Shown here piece by piece: positions 1 to 7,924 of a DNA stretch of 41,334 bases. Source of the stretch: Myxococcales bacterium. GTDB lineage: Bacteria > Myxococcota_A > Polyangia > Polyangiales > Polyangiaceae. The translations under genes were made by a program, and so were the position numbers. The stretch covers positions 1-41,334 of the forward strand of contig JANXLV010000081.1 of assembly GCA_025355005.1 (NCBI GenBank), in the 5' to 3' direction. The first letter of the stretch is position 1; the number at the start of each line of letters is the position of its first letter. Below the pieces are notes generated by a model that had not been told where the DNA came from, did not search any database, and saw only the letters and a program-made list of their open reading frames with translations.

Positions 1-1513
1 CGCGCGGTGGCGCTCCGCCTGGCGGATTCGCCTTTGGCGGCGACGCTCCTCCGCCCTTGACCTTGCGGACGGGCGCGGCCTGAGGTGCGCTCTGCGGCGC
101 CTGCTGAGGTGCAGCCAGCGCGGGGCGAGCAGCGACGGCAACGTTCGGGACACCACGCGGCCCCGCGTCTCCATCGAGGTCGACCACGCCGACGGGCGTC
201 TGCCCCGTCTGCACAAGCGGGGTCACCGAGCCCGGCGCCTGTCCGGTCTGCACGAGCGGCCCCAGCGAATTGGGCACTGGCTCCATGCCAGTCGGTGCGA
301 GCGGCGCGAGCGGTACCGCCTGCATCGGTACGGCGCCCTGCGTGGGCGAGGTCGCGGTGTCGTCAACGGCAACGTCGGCGTCGTGTCGCTTCTTGTTGAT
401 GACGACGACGAGCGCGATGGCCATCGCCACGCCGATGCCACCCGCGATCCAGAACGGTGTCCTGCTGCCCTCGTTCGCCACCGCGAACTTGCGCTTGCCC
501 ACGACGGTGCTCGCGGTGGGCTGGACGTCGGACTCGCGAACGCTGACCAGCGCTCCTGGCTTGGAGCGTGACGCGTTGCCGTCCTCGGGCAGCGGCCGCG
601 TCAACGTCCGGCGGACCTCCTCTGCCGCATGCGTCCAGGTTCCGGAGCCGAAAGCCACGAGCGCAGTCGCGAGCTCATGGACGCTCTGGTAGCGCTCGTC
701 GCGGTTCTTCGTGAGACACTTCTTGATCGCGTCCTCGAGCCCGGCCGGCACCTCCGGCGCGATGTCACGCAGGCGTGGCGGTTCACGCTCGAGGATCATC
801 GCGAACGTCTCCTGCACCTCTTGCCCGCGGAACGGAAGCCGCGCCGTCAAGAGCTCGTACATCACGATGCCCATCGCCCAGATGTCCGCGCGCATGTCGA
901 CGGTCTTCGGGCTTCGCACCTGCTCGGGCGACATGTACGGCGGCGATCCGAGCATGGCCTTCGCGCCGGTCAGCCGCTGCTCGTCTTCCGACGCGACGAT
1001 GGACTTCGACACGCCGAAGTCGAGGACCTTGATGATCTCGGAGCCGTCCGAACGGCGCGAGAGAAACAGGTTGGATGGCTTCAGGTCGCGGTGGACGATG
1101 CCGCGTGCGTGGGCACCCGCGAGGCCCATCAACGCCTGCAGCATGTAGTCGACCACGAGCCACCGCGGCAGCGGTCCTTGCGAGCTCAGCACCTGGTAGA
1201 GATCGACGCCCTCGAGGAGCTCCATCACGATGAACGGCACCCCGTCGGGACCGCGATCAATGTCGAGCACGCGTGACACATGGTCACCAGGAATGCGCGC
1301 CGCGCTCTTCGCTTCCATGATGAGGCGCGACACCGCCTCTTCATCATCGTTGTTGTACAGAAGCTTCACGGCGACCGGCTGGTCGAGCACGATGTGGTGC
1401 GCCGCGACGACCATGCCCATGCCACCCTCGCCAAGAAGCCGCTCGACGCGGTACTTCCCACCGATGATGTCACCAGCTTTCAGGTTGCCGGGCGCTGCGC
1501 GTTTTCGCGACAT
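1..1513 (-). CDS. Ser/Thr protein kinase, single-pass membrane (C-terminus cut by window edge)
   Basis: Hanks-type kinase read by translating the reverse strand from ATG at 1513; it runs off position 1, so the C-terminus is missing. Visible motifs are the glycine loop GEGGMG (residues 29-34), catalytic Lys50 in VAVK, Glu67, the catalytic loop HRDLKPSN starting at residue 141, DFG at 165-167 and an activation segment ending GSPPYMSPEQ. A hydrophobic membrane helix follows at about 354-372, then a Pro/Ala/Gln-rich extracytoplasmic tail. The family phosphorylates proteins on Ser/Thr from the inner face of the membrane; the substrate is unknown. It is divergent from a sigma factor gene 279 nt away, so they may share a control region; a functional link is only inference. 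Confidence 0.93.
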   Translation of the reverse strand, partial: MSRKRAAPGNLKAGDIIGGKYRVERLLGEGGMGMVVAAHHIVLDQPVAVKLLYNNDDEEAVSRLIMEAKSAARIPGDHVSRVLDIDRGPDGVPFIVMELLEGVDLYQVLSSQGPLPRWLVVDYMLQALMGLAGAHARGIVHRDLKPSNLFLSRRSDGSEIIKVLDFGVSKSIVASEDEQRLTGAKAMLGSPPYMSPEQVRSPKTVDMRADIWAMGIVMYELLTARLPFRGQEVQETFAMILEREPPRLRDIAPEVPAGLEDAIKKCLTKNRDERYQSVHELATALVAFGSGTWTHAAEEVRRTLTRPLPEDGNASRSKPGALVSVRESDVQPTASTVVGKRKFAVANEGSRTPFWIAGGIGVAMAIALVVVINKKRHDADVAVDDTATSPTQGAVPMQAVPLAPLAPTGMEPVPNSLGPLVQTGQAPGSVTPLVQTGQTPVGVVDLDGDAGPRGVPNVAVAARPALAAPQQAPQSAPQAAPVRKVKGGGASPPKANPPGGAPPR

Positions 1514-1792
1514 CGTTCAGTGTTGGAGCGTATCGCTAGTCATCGGCGCGAACTAGGATTGCGGACCACTCGGACGATCTTCCGGCGATCGTGGTCGCCA
1601 CCGGCCCCGGGTCATGGGGGGGGTCATGAAAGGTGGGCATGTCGCTTCATCGTCGGAGCCCCCTTCAACTGTCGGTTCGGTGACAGGGTTGTCAACGGGT
1701 CGTCGCGCGCTTGCAGGAACGGTTTGGCGCGCGATTTGGAGCTGGGATTCGCCACCTTCGCTGTCGGCACGGTGCTCGCAGTAGCTCCCCGC
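1514..1792. promoter_or_regulatory. Divergent intergenic region between kinase and sigma factor
   Basis: This 279-nt gap must hold the promoters of both divergent genes. It contains a run of eight G (1616-1623) bracketed by two copies of GGTCATG/GTCATG, and a small dyad TGACA-N4-TGTCA (1681-1694). No convincing -35/-10 pair was identified. The G run is a candidate slippage site; the dyad a candidate operator. Both are inference from sequence shape alone. Confidence 0.35.
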
Positions 1793-2491
1793 ATGGCATA
1801 CGTCATCGACCGGGACCTGGTGAACCGCGCGACCGCTGGGGACAAGAGTGCTCAGGGGCTGCTCGTCAGCATGGTCCGACCTCATGTCGAGCGTCAGCTC
1901 CTCCGCTATCCCGTCACGGACGAGGATCGGCGCGACCTCTTGCAGACCACACTCATGACTGTGGTCCGCAGGCTGGATACGTTCCGCGCAGAGTCGAGCT
2001 TCTCCACGTGGCTCTTTCGCGTGACCGCCAACGAGGCGCTCATGCTCATGAGGTCGCAGCGTCGTCAGCGGCGCCGCGTGACCGACACGCTCGACTGGGA
2101 TGAGATCACTGCGTTGCCTGCGCTCGATGATGCTGCGCCGGATGGCGAGACTGCCGCAGCGAACCAGGAGCGCGACGAGCGGGTGCGTGACGCGCTCGCA
2201 TCCCTTCCCGACGAATACCGCGACGTCGTGTCGCTGCACTACCACATGGAGCTCGGGCTCCAGGAGATCGCCGACAAGCTCGATCTGACAGAGAGCGCCG
2301 TGCGTTCGCGCCTGCACCGCGCGCGGACCCGCCTCCGCATGCTCCTCGCGAACACGCCGGTCGGTCGCGAGGCCCTCGCCGAGGCGAGCCTGTCCGTGCG
2401 CGTCGATCCGATGCGGGCAGAGCCCGTGCCGCAGTCGCAGCGGGCGCCGTCCAGCGGACACGTCTCTCGTCCGGCGCTGCGCGCAGCGTGA
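1793..2491 (+). CDS. ECF-like RNA polymerase sigma-70 family factor
   Basis: A 232-residue sigma factor with the two-domain ECF layout. Region 2 spans about residues 8-90, with the promoter-melting segment around TFRAESSFSTWLFRVTANEA and a basic stretch RSQRRQRRR. Region 4 spans about 135-190 (LPDEYRDVVSLHYHMELGLQ, then a helix-turn-helix ending SAVRSRLHRARTRLR). A 45-residue Pro/Ser/Arg tail follows. The frame stays open far upstream, but ATG 1793 gives the normal length and begins just before region 2 (MAYVIDRDLVNRA). No strong ribosome site is visible. No anti-sigma gene is adjacent; the divergent kinase is a possible but unproven partner in control. Confidence 0.88.
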   Translation: MAYVIDRDLVNRATAGDKSAQGLLVSMVRPHVERQLLRYPVTDEDRRDLLQTTLMTVVRRLDTFRAESSFSTWLFRVTANEALMLMRSQRRQRRRVTDTLDWDEITALPALDDAAPDGETAAANQERDERVRDALASLPDEYRDVVSLHYHMELGLQEIADKLDLTESAVRSRLHRARTRLRMLLANTPVGREALAEASLSVRVDPMRAEPVPQSQRAPSSGHVSRPALRAA

Positions 2492-2532
2492 TCTTCGATC
2501 GCGAGGGCTGATCTCGGGTCTATCGTAGCCAC

Positions 2533-3189
2533 GTGGACCTGCCTCTCCTCTTCGTGTTCGACCTCGATGGGACGCTCGTCGACTCCAGCGTCGACATCAC
2601 GCGCGCCTGCAACCACGCGCTCGCCGCGTTCGGGCGTGCGCCGCTCACTCACGACGCGATCGCGCGCCTGGTCGGCGATGGTGCCCGCTTGCTGATCGCG
2701 CGCGCGTTCGGGATGGAGCCGCGCTCGGCCGAGGTGGATGCGCCGCTTGCCGCGTACAATTCGTTCTACGAGCTGCACCCGGCGGACGCGACGTGGCTGG
2801 TGCCTGGAATGAGCGAGGTGCTTGCCGCGCTCGCCCCGCGCGCGCAGCTGGGCGTGTGCACGAACAAGCCGCGCGCGATCACGGTGCAAGTGCTCGAGCG
2901 TCTCGGGATCACGTCACGGTTCGCGGTGGTCTATGCCGGCGGCGATGGACCGCTGAAGCCCGACCCCGCCGGAATGCGTGCATGCTGCAACAACCTCGGC
3001 GTCGCGCCGAAGCACGCCGTGCTGGTCGGTGACTCGCCGCAGGACGTGCTGGCGGGCCGCGCCGCGGGTGCCCTGACGATCGGCCTCGCGATGGAGATCT
3101 TCGGCCCCGCTGACGCGCTGCGCGCCGCAGAGCCCGACCTCCTCTTCGCCGACGCTGCGGCGCTGCTAGCGCACGTCACGAGCCCGTGA
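2533..3189 (+). CDS. gph: HAD-family phosphatase, phosphoglycolate phosphatase-like
   Basis: A 218-residue HAD hydrolase starting at GTG. Motif I is DLDGTLVDS with nucleophile Asp10 and acid/base Asp12; motif II is Thr110 in VCTNKPR; motif III is Lys142 in LKPDP; motif IV is GDSPQD with Asp167 and Asp171. A helical cap (about 18-88) and this motif set fit phosphoglycolate phosphatase, which salvages 2-phosphoglycolate from DNA repair or oxygenation, but related beta-phosphoglucomutase or pyrophosphatase activities cannot be excluded. It lies 41 nt after the sigma factor in the same direction. Its stop codon sits in one arm of a hairpin shared with the convergent neighbour. Confidence 0.85.
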   Translation: MDLPLLFVFDLDGTLVDSSVDITRACNHALAAFGRAPLTHDAIARLVGDGARLLIARAFGMEPRSAEVDAPLAAYNSFYELHPADATWLVPGMSEVLAALAPRAQLGVCTNKPRAITVQVLERLGITSRFAVVYAGGDGPLKPDPAGMRACCNNLGVAPKHAVLVGDSPQDVLAGRAAGALTIGLAMEIFGPADALRAAEPDLLFADAAALLAHVTSP

Positions 3190-3199
3190 GCGTCACGGG
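3183..3199. terminator. Perfect hairpin spanning two convergent stop codons
   Basis: CCCGTGA-gcg-TCACGGG is a perfect 7-bp stem with a 3-nt loop. The left arm ends with the TGA of the HAD gene and the right arm begins with the complement of the stop of the minus-strand sulfatase-like gene. The symmetric position suggests a bidirectional end signal, but there is no T-run on either side, so intrinsic termination is uncertain. Confidence 0.4.
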
Positions 3200-5436
3200 G
3201 TATCGGGCTTGACGTCGATCTCGGTGAGGTGGGAGCGGAGCTCCATCATCCTGTCGGACAGCTCTCTCACGCGCTCCTTGTCCCCGGAGAGATCGTTCTT
3301 CTCCGCCGGGTCTGCCGCGAGATCGAACAGCTGGTACTGAGGCCCGCCCAGGTGAACGAGCTTCATGCCAGGGCTCTTGCCGGTGATCAGCGCGCGTCGG
3401 TGCAGGTTCCAGGGCCCCGCGGGCATGTCCATGTACACGTCCCGCTCCTTCGGCATCGCGCCCTTGGCGAGGCGCACGTCGGCGAGCAAGCTCACCCCGT
3501 CCAGCTCACCGCCAGCGGGCTTCGCAACGGCCTCGAGGTCCATGATCGTAGGCGCGAGATCGATGTGGCTCCGCTGCTCTGCGATGCGGCGCGGTGGCGC
3601 GTCCGGCACGTAGACGAGCAGCGGCACGTGGACGAGCATCTCCCACAGCTCCGCGCCGTGCCAGCTCATGTTGTGCTCGCCCAGCCCCTCACCGTGGTCC
3701 GCCGTCACGATGATGGCCGTGTCCTTCGCGAAGGGTGCACTCTGCACATAATCGACGACGCGCCCCACCTGCTGGTCCGTGAACCACACCTCGCCGTCGT
3801 ACGCGCCGCGTGCGTAGTCCGCAGGGCCGGGCTTCTCCGGAAGGAAGGTGGGCGCGCCCTGGTGAACCACGTACTGCGCGTGTGGATCGAAGTAGTGGAT
3901 CCACATGAAGAACGGCTTTCCGGAGTGCCCTTCGTCCTTCAGCATCCTGATGGCGGCGTCGCTCACGCGGTCCCCGCTGATGGAGTTGTCGTTGTCCGTC
4001 ATCCCAAGAGGAATGGGCGACAGATCGAAGAGGTCCATTCCCTGCGTGACGCCGCTCCACGGCTTCCAGTACCAGTGCCCCGAGCAGCCGAAGGTATGGA
4101 TGCCGGCGTCCTGCAGGCGCTTGGTCACGAAGACGTTGTTCTTGTCGTAGGCATTGAAGTGGCTGCCGTCGCGCGAGGTCTCGCTCGGGTACTTGCCGAT
4201 GAGCATCGGGCCGATGCTCTTCCCCGTGTACGACGCCATGGCGTACGCGTGCTCGAACACCGTGGACTTCTCCGCCAGGCGATCCAGGTTCGGCGTCACC
4301 GGCTTGGGGTAGCCCAGGAAGCCGACGTCTGCGCGGAGCGTGTCGATCGTGATGAGGAGCACGTTGTAGTGCTTCGCCGGGAGCTCGGGTTCGATGACCT
4401 TCGGTATCACCTTGACCGCGAGAGGCGTGTCAGCGCCGGAGCAGTCCTCGTCGAGGTCGTTGCCCGGCTTGTCGAAGAGGTCCGGTGAGCGGCGCGGATC
4501 CCGGTCGTCGCAGTCGAGCCCGCCGAAGAGCGCGCTGCGACCGTCCTTGTCTCGGTCCGTGAGCTTGCGAAGAATGCGGAGCCCGATGCGGCCGGCAGGC
4601 GCGCGGCGCTCTATCTCGCGCGTCACTTTCTCGTGGAGGTTGAGCGCATGCGCGGCGCGCGCGGCGAGCAACGGCGGCCCGAGACACGCGACCGAGAGCC
4701 CGAGCAGGAGCAGAACACGTCGCCGCCGCACGCGCCCGTCCAGCACGAGGCCGAGGTACGCGAACGACAAGACCGCGAGCACGTGCGTGAGGGGCGACAG
4801 GTCGAGCTCCTTGCGCGCGAGCACGCCGAGGATCGAGAGCGGCGTGGGGCCCGTGCCGCTCGCGTCTCCCAGGCCCACACCAAGCGCGAAGAGCAGCGCT
4901 GCCACGAACAACCCGACCGAGAGCGTGAAGACCGGATCGATTAGCACCGGTGCCTTGCCGCCCGCATGTGCAAGGAGCTTGCGGAGCGGAGAGCTGAGCG
5001 CGAGCGCGAGCACGATAGACCCGGCAAAGACCCCAAGCACCGACAGCGCGAGCGCAGCGCCCGCCGCCCGCGGAGCGCCGTCGGACAGGAGATCTCGCGC
5101 GATGTGCGCCGACGCGACGAGCGCGCCCAGACCGCACAGGCAAAGGAGCGGAAGCAGCGCGGCAAGACGGGACCGGAGCAGCACCGGAAGCGCTCGCAGA
5201 TCTGCCGCATACTCCGTGGGCGCCTTCGTGCGCGCGGGCTCGAAGAACATGGAGAGGGCGAACGCGACGAGCGCGGCGAGCACGGCGATCGGCGCACCGA
5301 CGCCGACCAGGTCCATGAGCAGCTCGCGGGGCGCGTCGGTGTCGGCGTAGAGCGCTCGGCCCTCGACCACAGCCACCAGCGTCGCGCCAGCGCTCGCGCC
5401 CGTCAGCGCGAATACGAAGCGTAGAGGCCCTCTCAT
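3193..5436 (-). CDS. Membrane-anchored sulfatase/phosphotransferase-fold protein with Thr nucleophile position
   Basis: A 747-residue protein of the alkaline phosphatase superfamily. About seven membrane helices occupy residues 5-265. Residues 295-334 carry an Asp-rich segment (DRDKDG, then LDCDDRDP and NDLDEDCSG) resembling the MopE metal-binding motif. The sulfatase-like domain starts at 357 with the metal ligand Asp365 in ITIDTLRAD, then TPNLDRLAEKS, and later TADHGEGLGEH (580s). Where formylglycine sulfatases have C/S-x-P-S-R, this protein has Thr404-G-K-S-I, exactly ten residues before GKYP. A Thr nucleophile is known in phosphoglycerol and phosphoethanolamine transferases (LtaS, EptA), so envelope phosphotransfer is as likely as sulfate release. 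It is transcribed 52 nt after the XerC gene. Confidence 0.85.
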   Translation of the reverse strand: MRGPLRFVFALTGASAGATLVAVVEGRALYADTDAPRELLMDLVGVGAPIAVLAALVAFALSMFFEPARTKAPTEYAADLRALPVLLRSRLAALLPLLCLCGLGALVASAHIARDLLSDGAPRAAGAALALSVLGVFAGSIVLALALSSPLRKLLAHAGGKAPVLIDPVFTLSVGLFVAALLFALGVGLGDASGTGPTPLSILGVLARKELDLSPLTHVLAVLSFAYLGLVLDGRVRRRRVLLLLGLSVACLGPPLLAARAAHALNLHEKVTREIERRAPAGRIGLRILRKLTDRDKDGRSALFGGLDCDDRDPRRSPDLFDKPGNDLDEDCSGADTPLAVKVIPKVIEPELPAKHYNVLLITIDTLRADVGFLGYPKPVTPNLDRLAEKSTVFEHAYAMASYTGKSIGPMLIGKYPSETSRDGSHFNAYDKNNVFVTKRLQDAGIHTFGCSGHWYWKPWSGVTQGMDLFDLSPIPLGMTDNDNSISGDRVSDAAIRMLKDEGHSGKPFFMWIHYFDPHAQYVVHQGAPTFLPEKPGPADYARGAYDGEVWFTDQQVGRVVDYVQSAPFAKDTAIIVTADHGEGLGEHNMSWHGAELWEMLVHVPLLVYVPDAPPRRIAEQRSHIDLAPTIMDLEAVAKPAGGELDGVSLLADVRLAKGAMPKERDVYMDMPAGPWNLHRRALITGKSPGMKLVHLGGPQYQLFDLAADPAEKNDLSGDKERVRELSDRMMELRSHLTEIDVKPDTP

Positions 5437-5488
5437 GTCTTCGCGGATCCTCTACCACGACCCGAGCGGCGCTCGAGCCGAGCGAGTG

Positions 5489-6421
5489 TTATGCGCCGTC
5501 TTTTCCGCGCTTCGGGGGGTGACCTGCGAGCGGATGGGCTTTGTCGTAGACGGCGAACAGGTGCTCCATCGAGACGTGGGTGTAGCGCTCCGTGGTGGAG
5601 AGCGACGAGTGCCCGAGCATCTCCTGGATCGAGCGAAGATCGGCGCCGCCGTCGAGCATGTGCGTGGCGCAGGTGTGGCGAAGCGCGTGCGGATGCAGAT
5701 CGGAACGGCCGGCGCCCAGCGCTCCATACCTGGACACGAGCAGCTCCACGCCGCGGACGTTCATACGATTGCCACGGGTGGAGAGGAACAGCGCGCGCTC
5801 CGAGCCTTTCGGCGGCGGCGTGCGCTCGAGAGCGGGCCGCGCGCCGATGTATTCGCCGAGGGCGGCGAGCGCGGCGCGTCCCAGCGGCACCACGCGCTCC
5901 TTGTTGCCCTTGCCGATCACGCGCACCTCCATGCGATGCGGGTCGAGCGAGTCCATGTCGAGTCCACACAGCTCGCTCACGCGGAGCCCGCCTCCGTAGA
6001 GCACCTCGAGGATGGCGCGGTCGCGGAGGCCGGCCGGATCGTCCGCGGAAGGCGCCTGCACGACCTCCTTCGCGGCGTCAGCCGAGAGGAACAGCGGGAG
6101 TCGCTTCGGGACCTTCGGGGACGCGAGGCTCTCCGCCGGATTCCGCGCGAGGAAGCCCTTGCGCCTGCAGAAGCGGAAGAACGTGCGGACCACCGCGATC
6201 TGCCGCCCCATCGACGCCGCCGCGAGCTTCTTGCTGCGCTCCGCGAGGAACGCACGCAGCCCGAACACGTTCACTGCATCGAGCGTCGTCTGCTTCTTCT
6301 CGGCCAGGAACGCGATCAGCAGCGCGAGGTCATGCTCGTACGAGACAAGCGTGTTTCTCGGTGAGCGGCGCTCGGTCCGCAGGTACCCGAGGAATGCTTC
6401 TTTCGCCGCGGCGAGCTCCAC
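5489..6421 (-). CDS. xerC: Tyrosine recombinase XerC/XerD type
   Basis: A 310-residue site-specific recombinase of normal Xer length. The N-terminal SAM-like DNA-binding domain covers about 1-90. The catalytic domain shows all six expected residues: Arg147 (GGGLRVSEL), Lys171 (GKGNKER), His245 and Arg248 (HALRHT), His271 (LGHSSL) and Tyr280 (ERYTHV). Xer recombinases resolve chromosome dimers at dif near the terminus; no dif-like 28-mer was recognised here. Placement next to a DUF2062 gene and a sulfatase-like gene rather than a phage or integron module favours the housekeeping role. XerC versus XerD cannot be settled from one copy. Confidence 0.9.
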   Translation of the reverse strand: MELAAAKEAFLGYLRTERRSPRNTLVSYEHDLALLIAFLAEKKQTTLDAVNVFGLRAFLAERSKKLAAASMGRQIAVVRTFFRFCRRKGFLARNPAESLASPKVPKRLPLFLSADAAKEVVQAPSADDPAGLRDRAILEVLYGGGLRVSELCGLDMDSLDPHRMEVRVIGKGNKERVVPLGRAALAALGEYIGARPALERTPPPKGSERALFLSTRGNRMNVRGVELLVSRYGALGAGRSDLHPHALRHTCATHMLDGGADLRSIQEMLGHSSLSTTERYTHVSMEHLFAVYDKAHPLAGHPPKRGKDGA

Positions 6422-6464
6422 TGGTTTGAATGTAGGGTGTCAGGCTGTATCGTCGAAGAAAAGC

Positions 6465-6998
6465 GTGAGCTTTCTTCGTCGCAGCTGGGACTTCGTGAAG
6501 CGCCTCTACCGAGCCGCCAGGGACGAGCGCGCGTCGCCCGGGGAGATCGGCTGGGCGGTTGGCATCGGCGTCTTCATCGGCTGCTCGCCGGCGCTCGGCT
6601 TCCACGGGCTCGTCGCGCTCGGCGCTGCCACGCTCTTCCGGAAGAACAGGCTGTTCTGCTGGCTTGGATCCCGCGTGTGCAACGTCGTCACGCTGCCATT
6701 CGTGGTGCTCGCCGAGATCGAGATCGCGCGCTTCATTCGAACGGGTGAGTGGCTCGCGCTCGACCGCGACAAGGTCCTCGAACAGGCGCCGTCGCTGCTG
6801 CTCGACTGGTTCATCGGCCTCGTTCCCGTGGGTGGGGCGCTTGCGCTCGTGCTCGGCTTCGGCACATTCGCATGGGCGCGCCATCGAGCGGCGCGGTCGG
6901 TGAGCCGAAAATTGGCCCCCGACGAGGATGTATCCCACAATGTCCTACATGAACGAGAAAGCCGACTCTCAGGAGCGCCGCCGCCGTCGAAGCCATGA
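6465..6998 (+). CDS. DUF2062 membrane protein
   Basis: A 177-residue protein, taken from GTG 6465 because the frame upstream is antisense to xerC. It has three likely membrane segments, including VGIGVFIGCSPALGFHGLVA, the pattern RKNRLFCWLGSRVCN and the C-terminal LVPVGGALALVLGFGTFAWA. The G-x-x-I-G-x-x-P-x-x-G and R-x-N motifs match DUF2062, a small inner-membrane family of unknown function found beside glycosyltransferase genes in some bacteria. The C-terminus (about 145-177) is charged and overlaps the start of the next gene, suggesting co-translation. It starts 43 nt from the divergent xerC start. Confidence 0.75.
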   Translation: MSFLRRSWDFVKRLYRAARDERASPGEIGWAVGIGVFIGCSPALGFHGLVALGAATLFRKNRLFCWLGSRVCNVVTLPFVVLAEIEIARFIRTGEWLALDRDKVLEQAPSLLLDWFIGLVPVGGALALVLGFGTFAWARHRAARSVSRKLAPDEDVSHNVLHERESRLSGAPPPSKP

Positions 6999-7341
6999 TC
7001 CGCTGGTGGCGCTGCACTACCAGCTGTCCCACGCACGGAGCGAAGGCGACCTCGATGCGATCGTCGTAGCGGATGCTTCTGGACTGGTGGTGGCGGGCGC
7101 GGGCTCGTGGGCGGTGTGCGAAGAGCTGGCCGCGTATGCGCCGTTCCTCGCGTCGAAGGAGCAAGGCAATGGCGAGGACTCCGTGTCCTCTCGCATCGCC
7201 GCGCTGCGTGGGACCGTCGATGTCGAGACGCTCTTGCTCGGGTCCCAGGAGGTCCTCATCTGCGCGCGCGGCGGACGCGCCCGCAAGGAAAGCCTCCGTT
7301 CGGCGGCGCTTGGCGTCGACCGCATTCTCCGCGTGGCGTAG
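6940..7341 (+). CDS. Small protein, possible roadblock/LC7-like domain
   Basis: A protein of about 133 residues. The basic start NEKADSQERRRRR is followed by a compact domain with a strand-turn-strand segment AIVVADASGLVVAGAGSW, a helix, and a later strand pair VDVETLLLGSQEVLICARGG. The 'x-x-V-V-x-D-x-x-G-L-V-V-A' pattern resembles roadblock/LC7 regulators of small Ras-like GTPases, which are common in myxobacteria with MglA-type GTPases; this is a pattern match, not a firm assignment. In-frame ATGs exist at 6928, 6940 and 6949; GAGG at 6924-6927 abuts 6928 and better serves 6940. It overlaps the DUF2062 gene by 59 nt and is 9 nt from the next gene. Confidence 0.6.
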   Translation: MSYMNEKADSQERRRRRSHDPLVALHYQLSHARSEGDLDAIVVADASGLVVAGAGSWAVCEELAAYAPFLASKEQGNGEDSVSSRIAALRGTVDVETLLLGSQEVLICARGGRARKESLRSAALGVDRILRVA

Positions 7342-7350
7342 GCTCGTCTC

Positions 7351-7893
7351 ATGAGCGATGAGTCCGGTGACCCGAAAAAGAGCCGACTCGAGAGCGTGAT
7401 CCCCGGCATCTTGAAGCGCGGCATGGAGAAGGCTGTCGAGAAGACGCTCGAGGCGCCCGCCGATCTCAAGAGCTTCATGACGGACCTGAAGCTCCCGAAA
7501 GAGATCGCGCACTACATCTTCTCGCAGGTCGACGAGACGAAGAACGGCCTCTTCCGCGTGGTCGCTCACGAGATGCGCGATTTCCTCGAGCACACGAACT
7601 TCGCCGGTGAGATGCAGAAGATCCTCACCACCGTGCAGTTCGAGATCAACACCACGATCCGCTTTCGCCCGAACGACGGCGAGAAGAACGAGCGCACCGA
7701 CAAGGATTCTGGCGAACAATCCGCCGGCGCCAGCGAAGGTGAAGGCGGAAAGCCCGGTCGGCCCGAGGTGAAGACCAACGTCACGGTACGTCGCGAGCGT
7801 GCCGAACGCGAAGAGCGACGCCGGCGCGGCGGGCGTGGTGGTGGCGGCGGCGCCGGCGATGACAAGGCCGACAAGGCTGACAAGGCCGACTAG
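7351..7893 (+). CDS. Hypothetical protein with helical N-terminus and charged low-complexity tail
   Basis: A 180-residue protein of unknown function. Residues 1-110 are predicted mostly helical (PGILKRGMEKAVEKTLEAP, PKEIAHYIFSQVDETKNGLF), resembling small coiled or polyhydroxyalkanoate-associated accessory proteins only in general character. From about 110 the protein turns into a highly charged region rich in Glu, Gly and Arg, with a GRGGGGGAG stretch and a terminal KADKADKAD repeat. It starts 9 nt after the roadblock-like gene and is probably in its operon. No catalytic motif or membrane segment is visible. Confidence 0.65.
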   Translation: MSDESGDPKKSRLESVIPGILKRGMEKAVEKTLEAPADLKSFMTDLKLPKEIAHYIFSQVDETKNGLFRVVAHEMRDFLEHTNFAGEMQKILTTVQFEINTTIRFRPNDGEKNERTDKDSGEQSAGASEGEGGKPGRPEVKTNVTVRRERAEREERRRRGGRGGGGGAGDDKADKADKAD

Positions 7894-7924
7894 CGCGCGC
7901 TTCTTGTGGTAGCCTCGGCGAACG

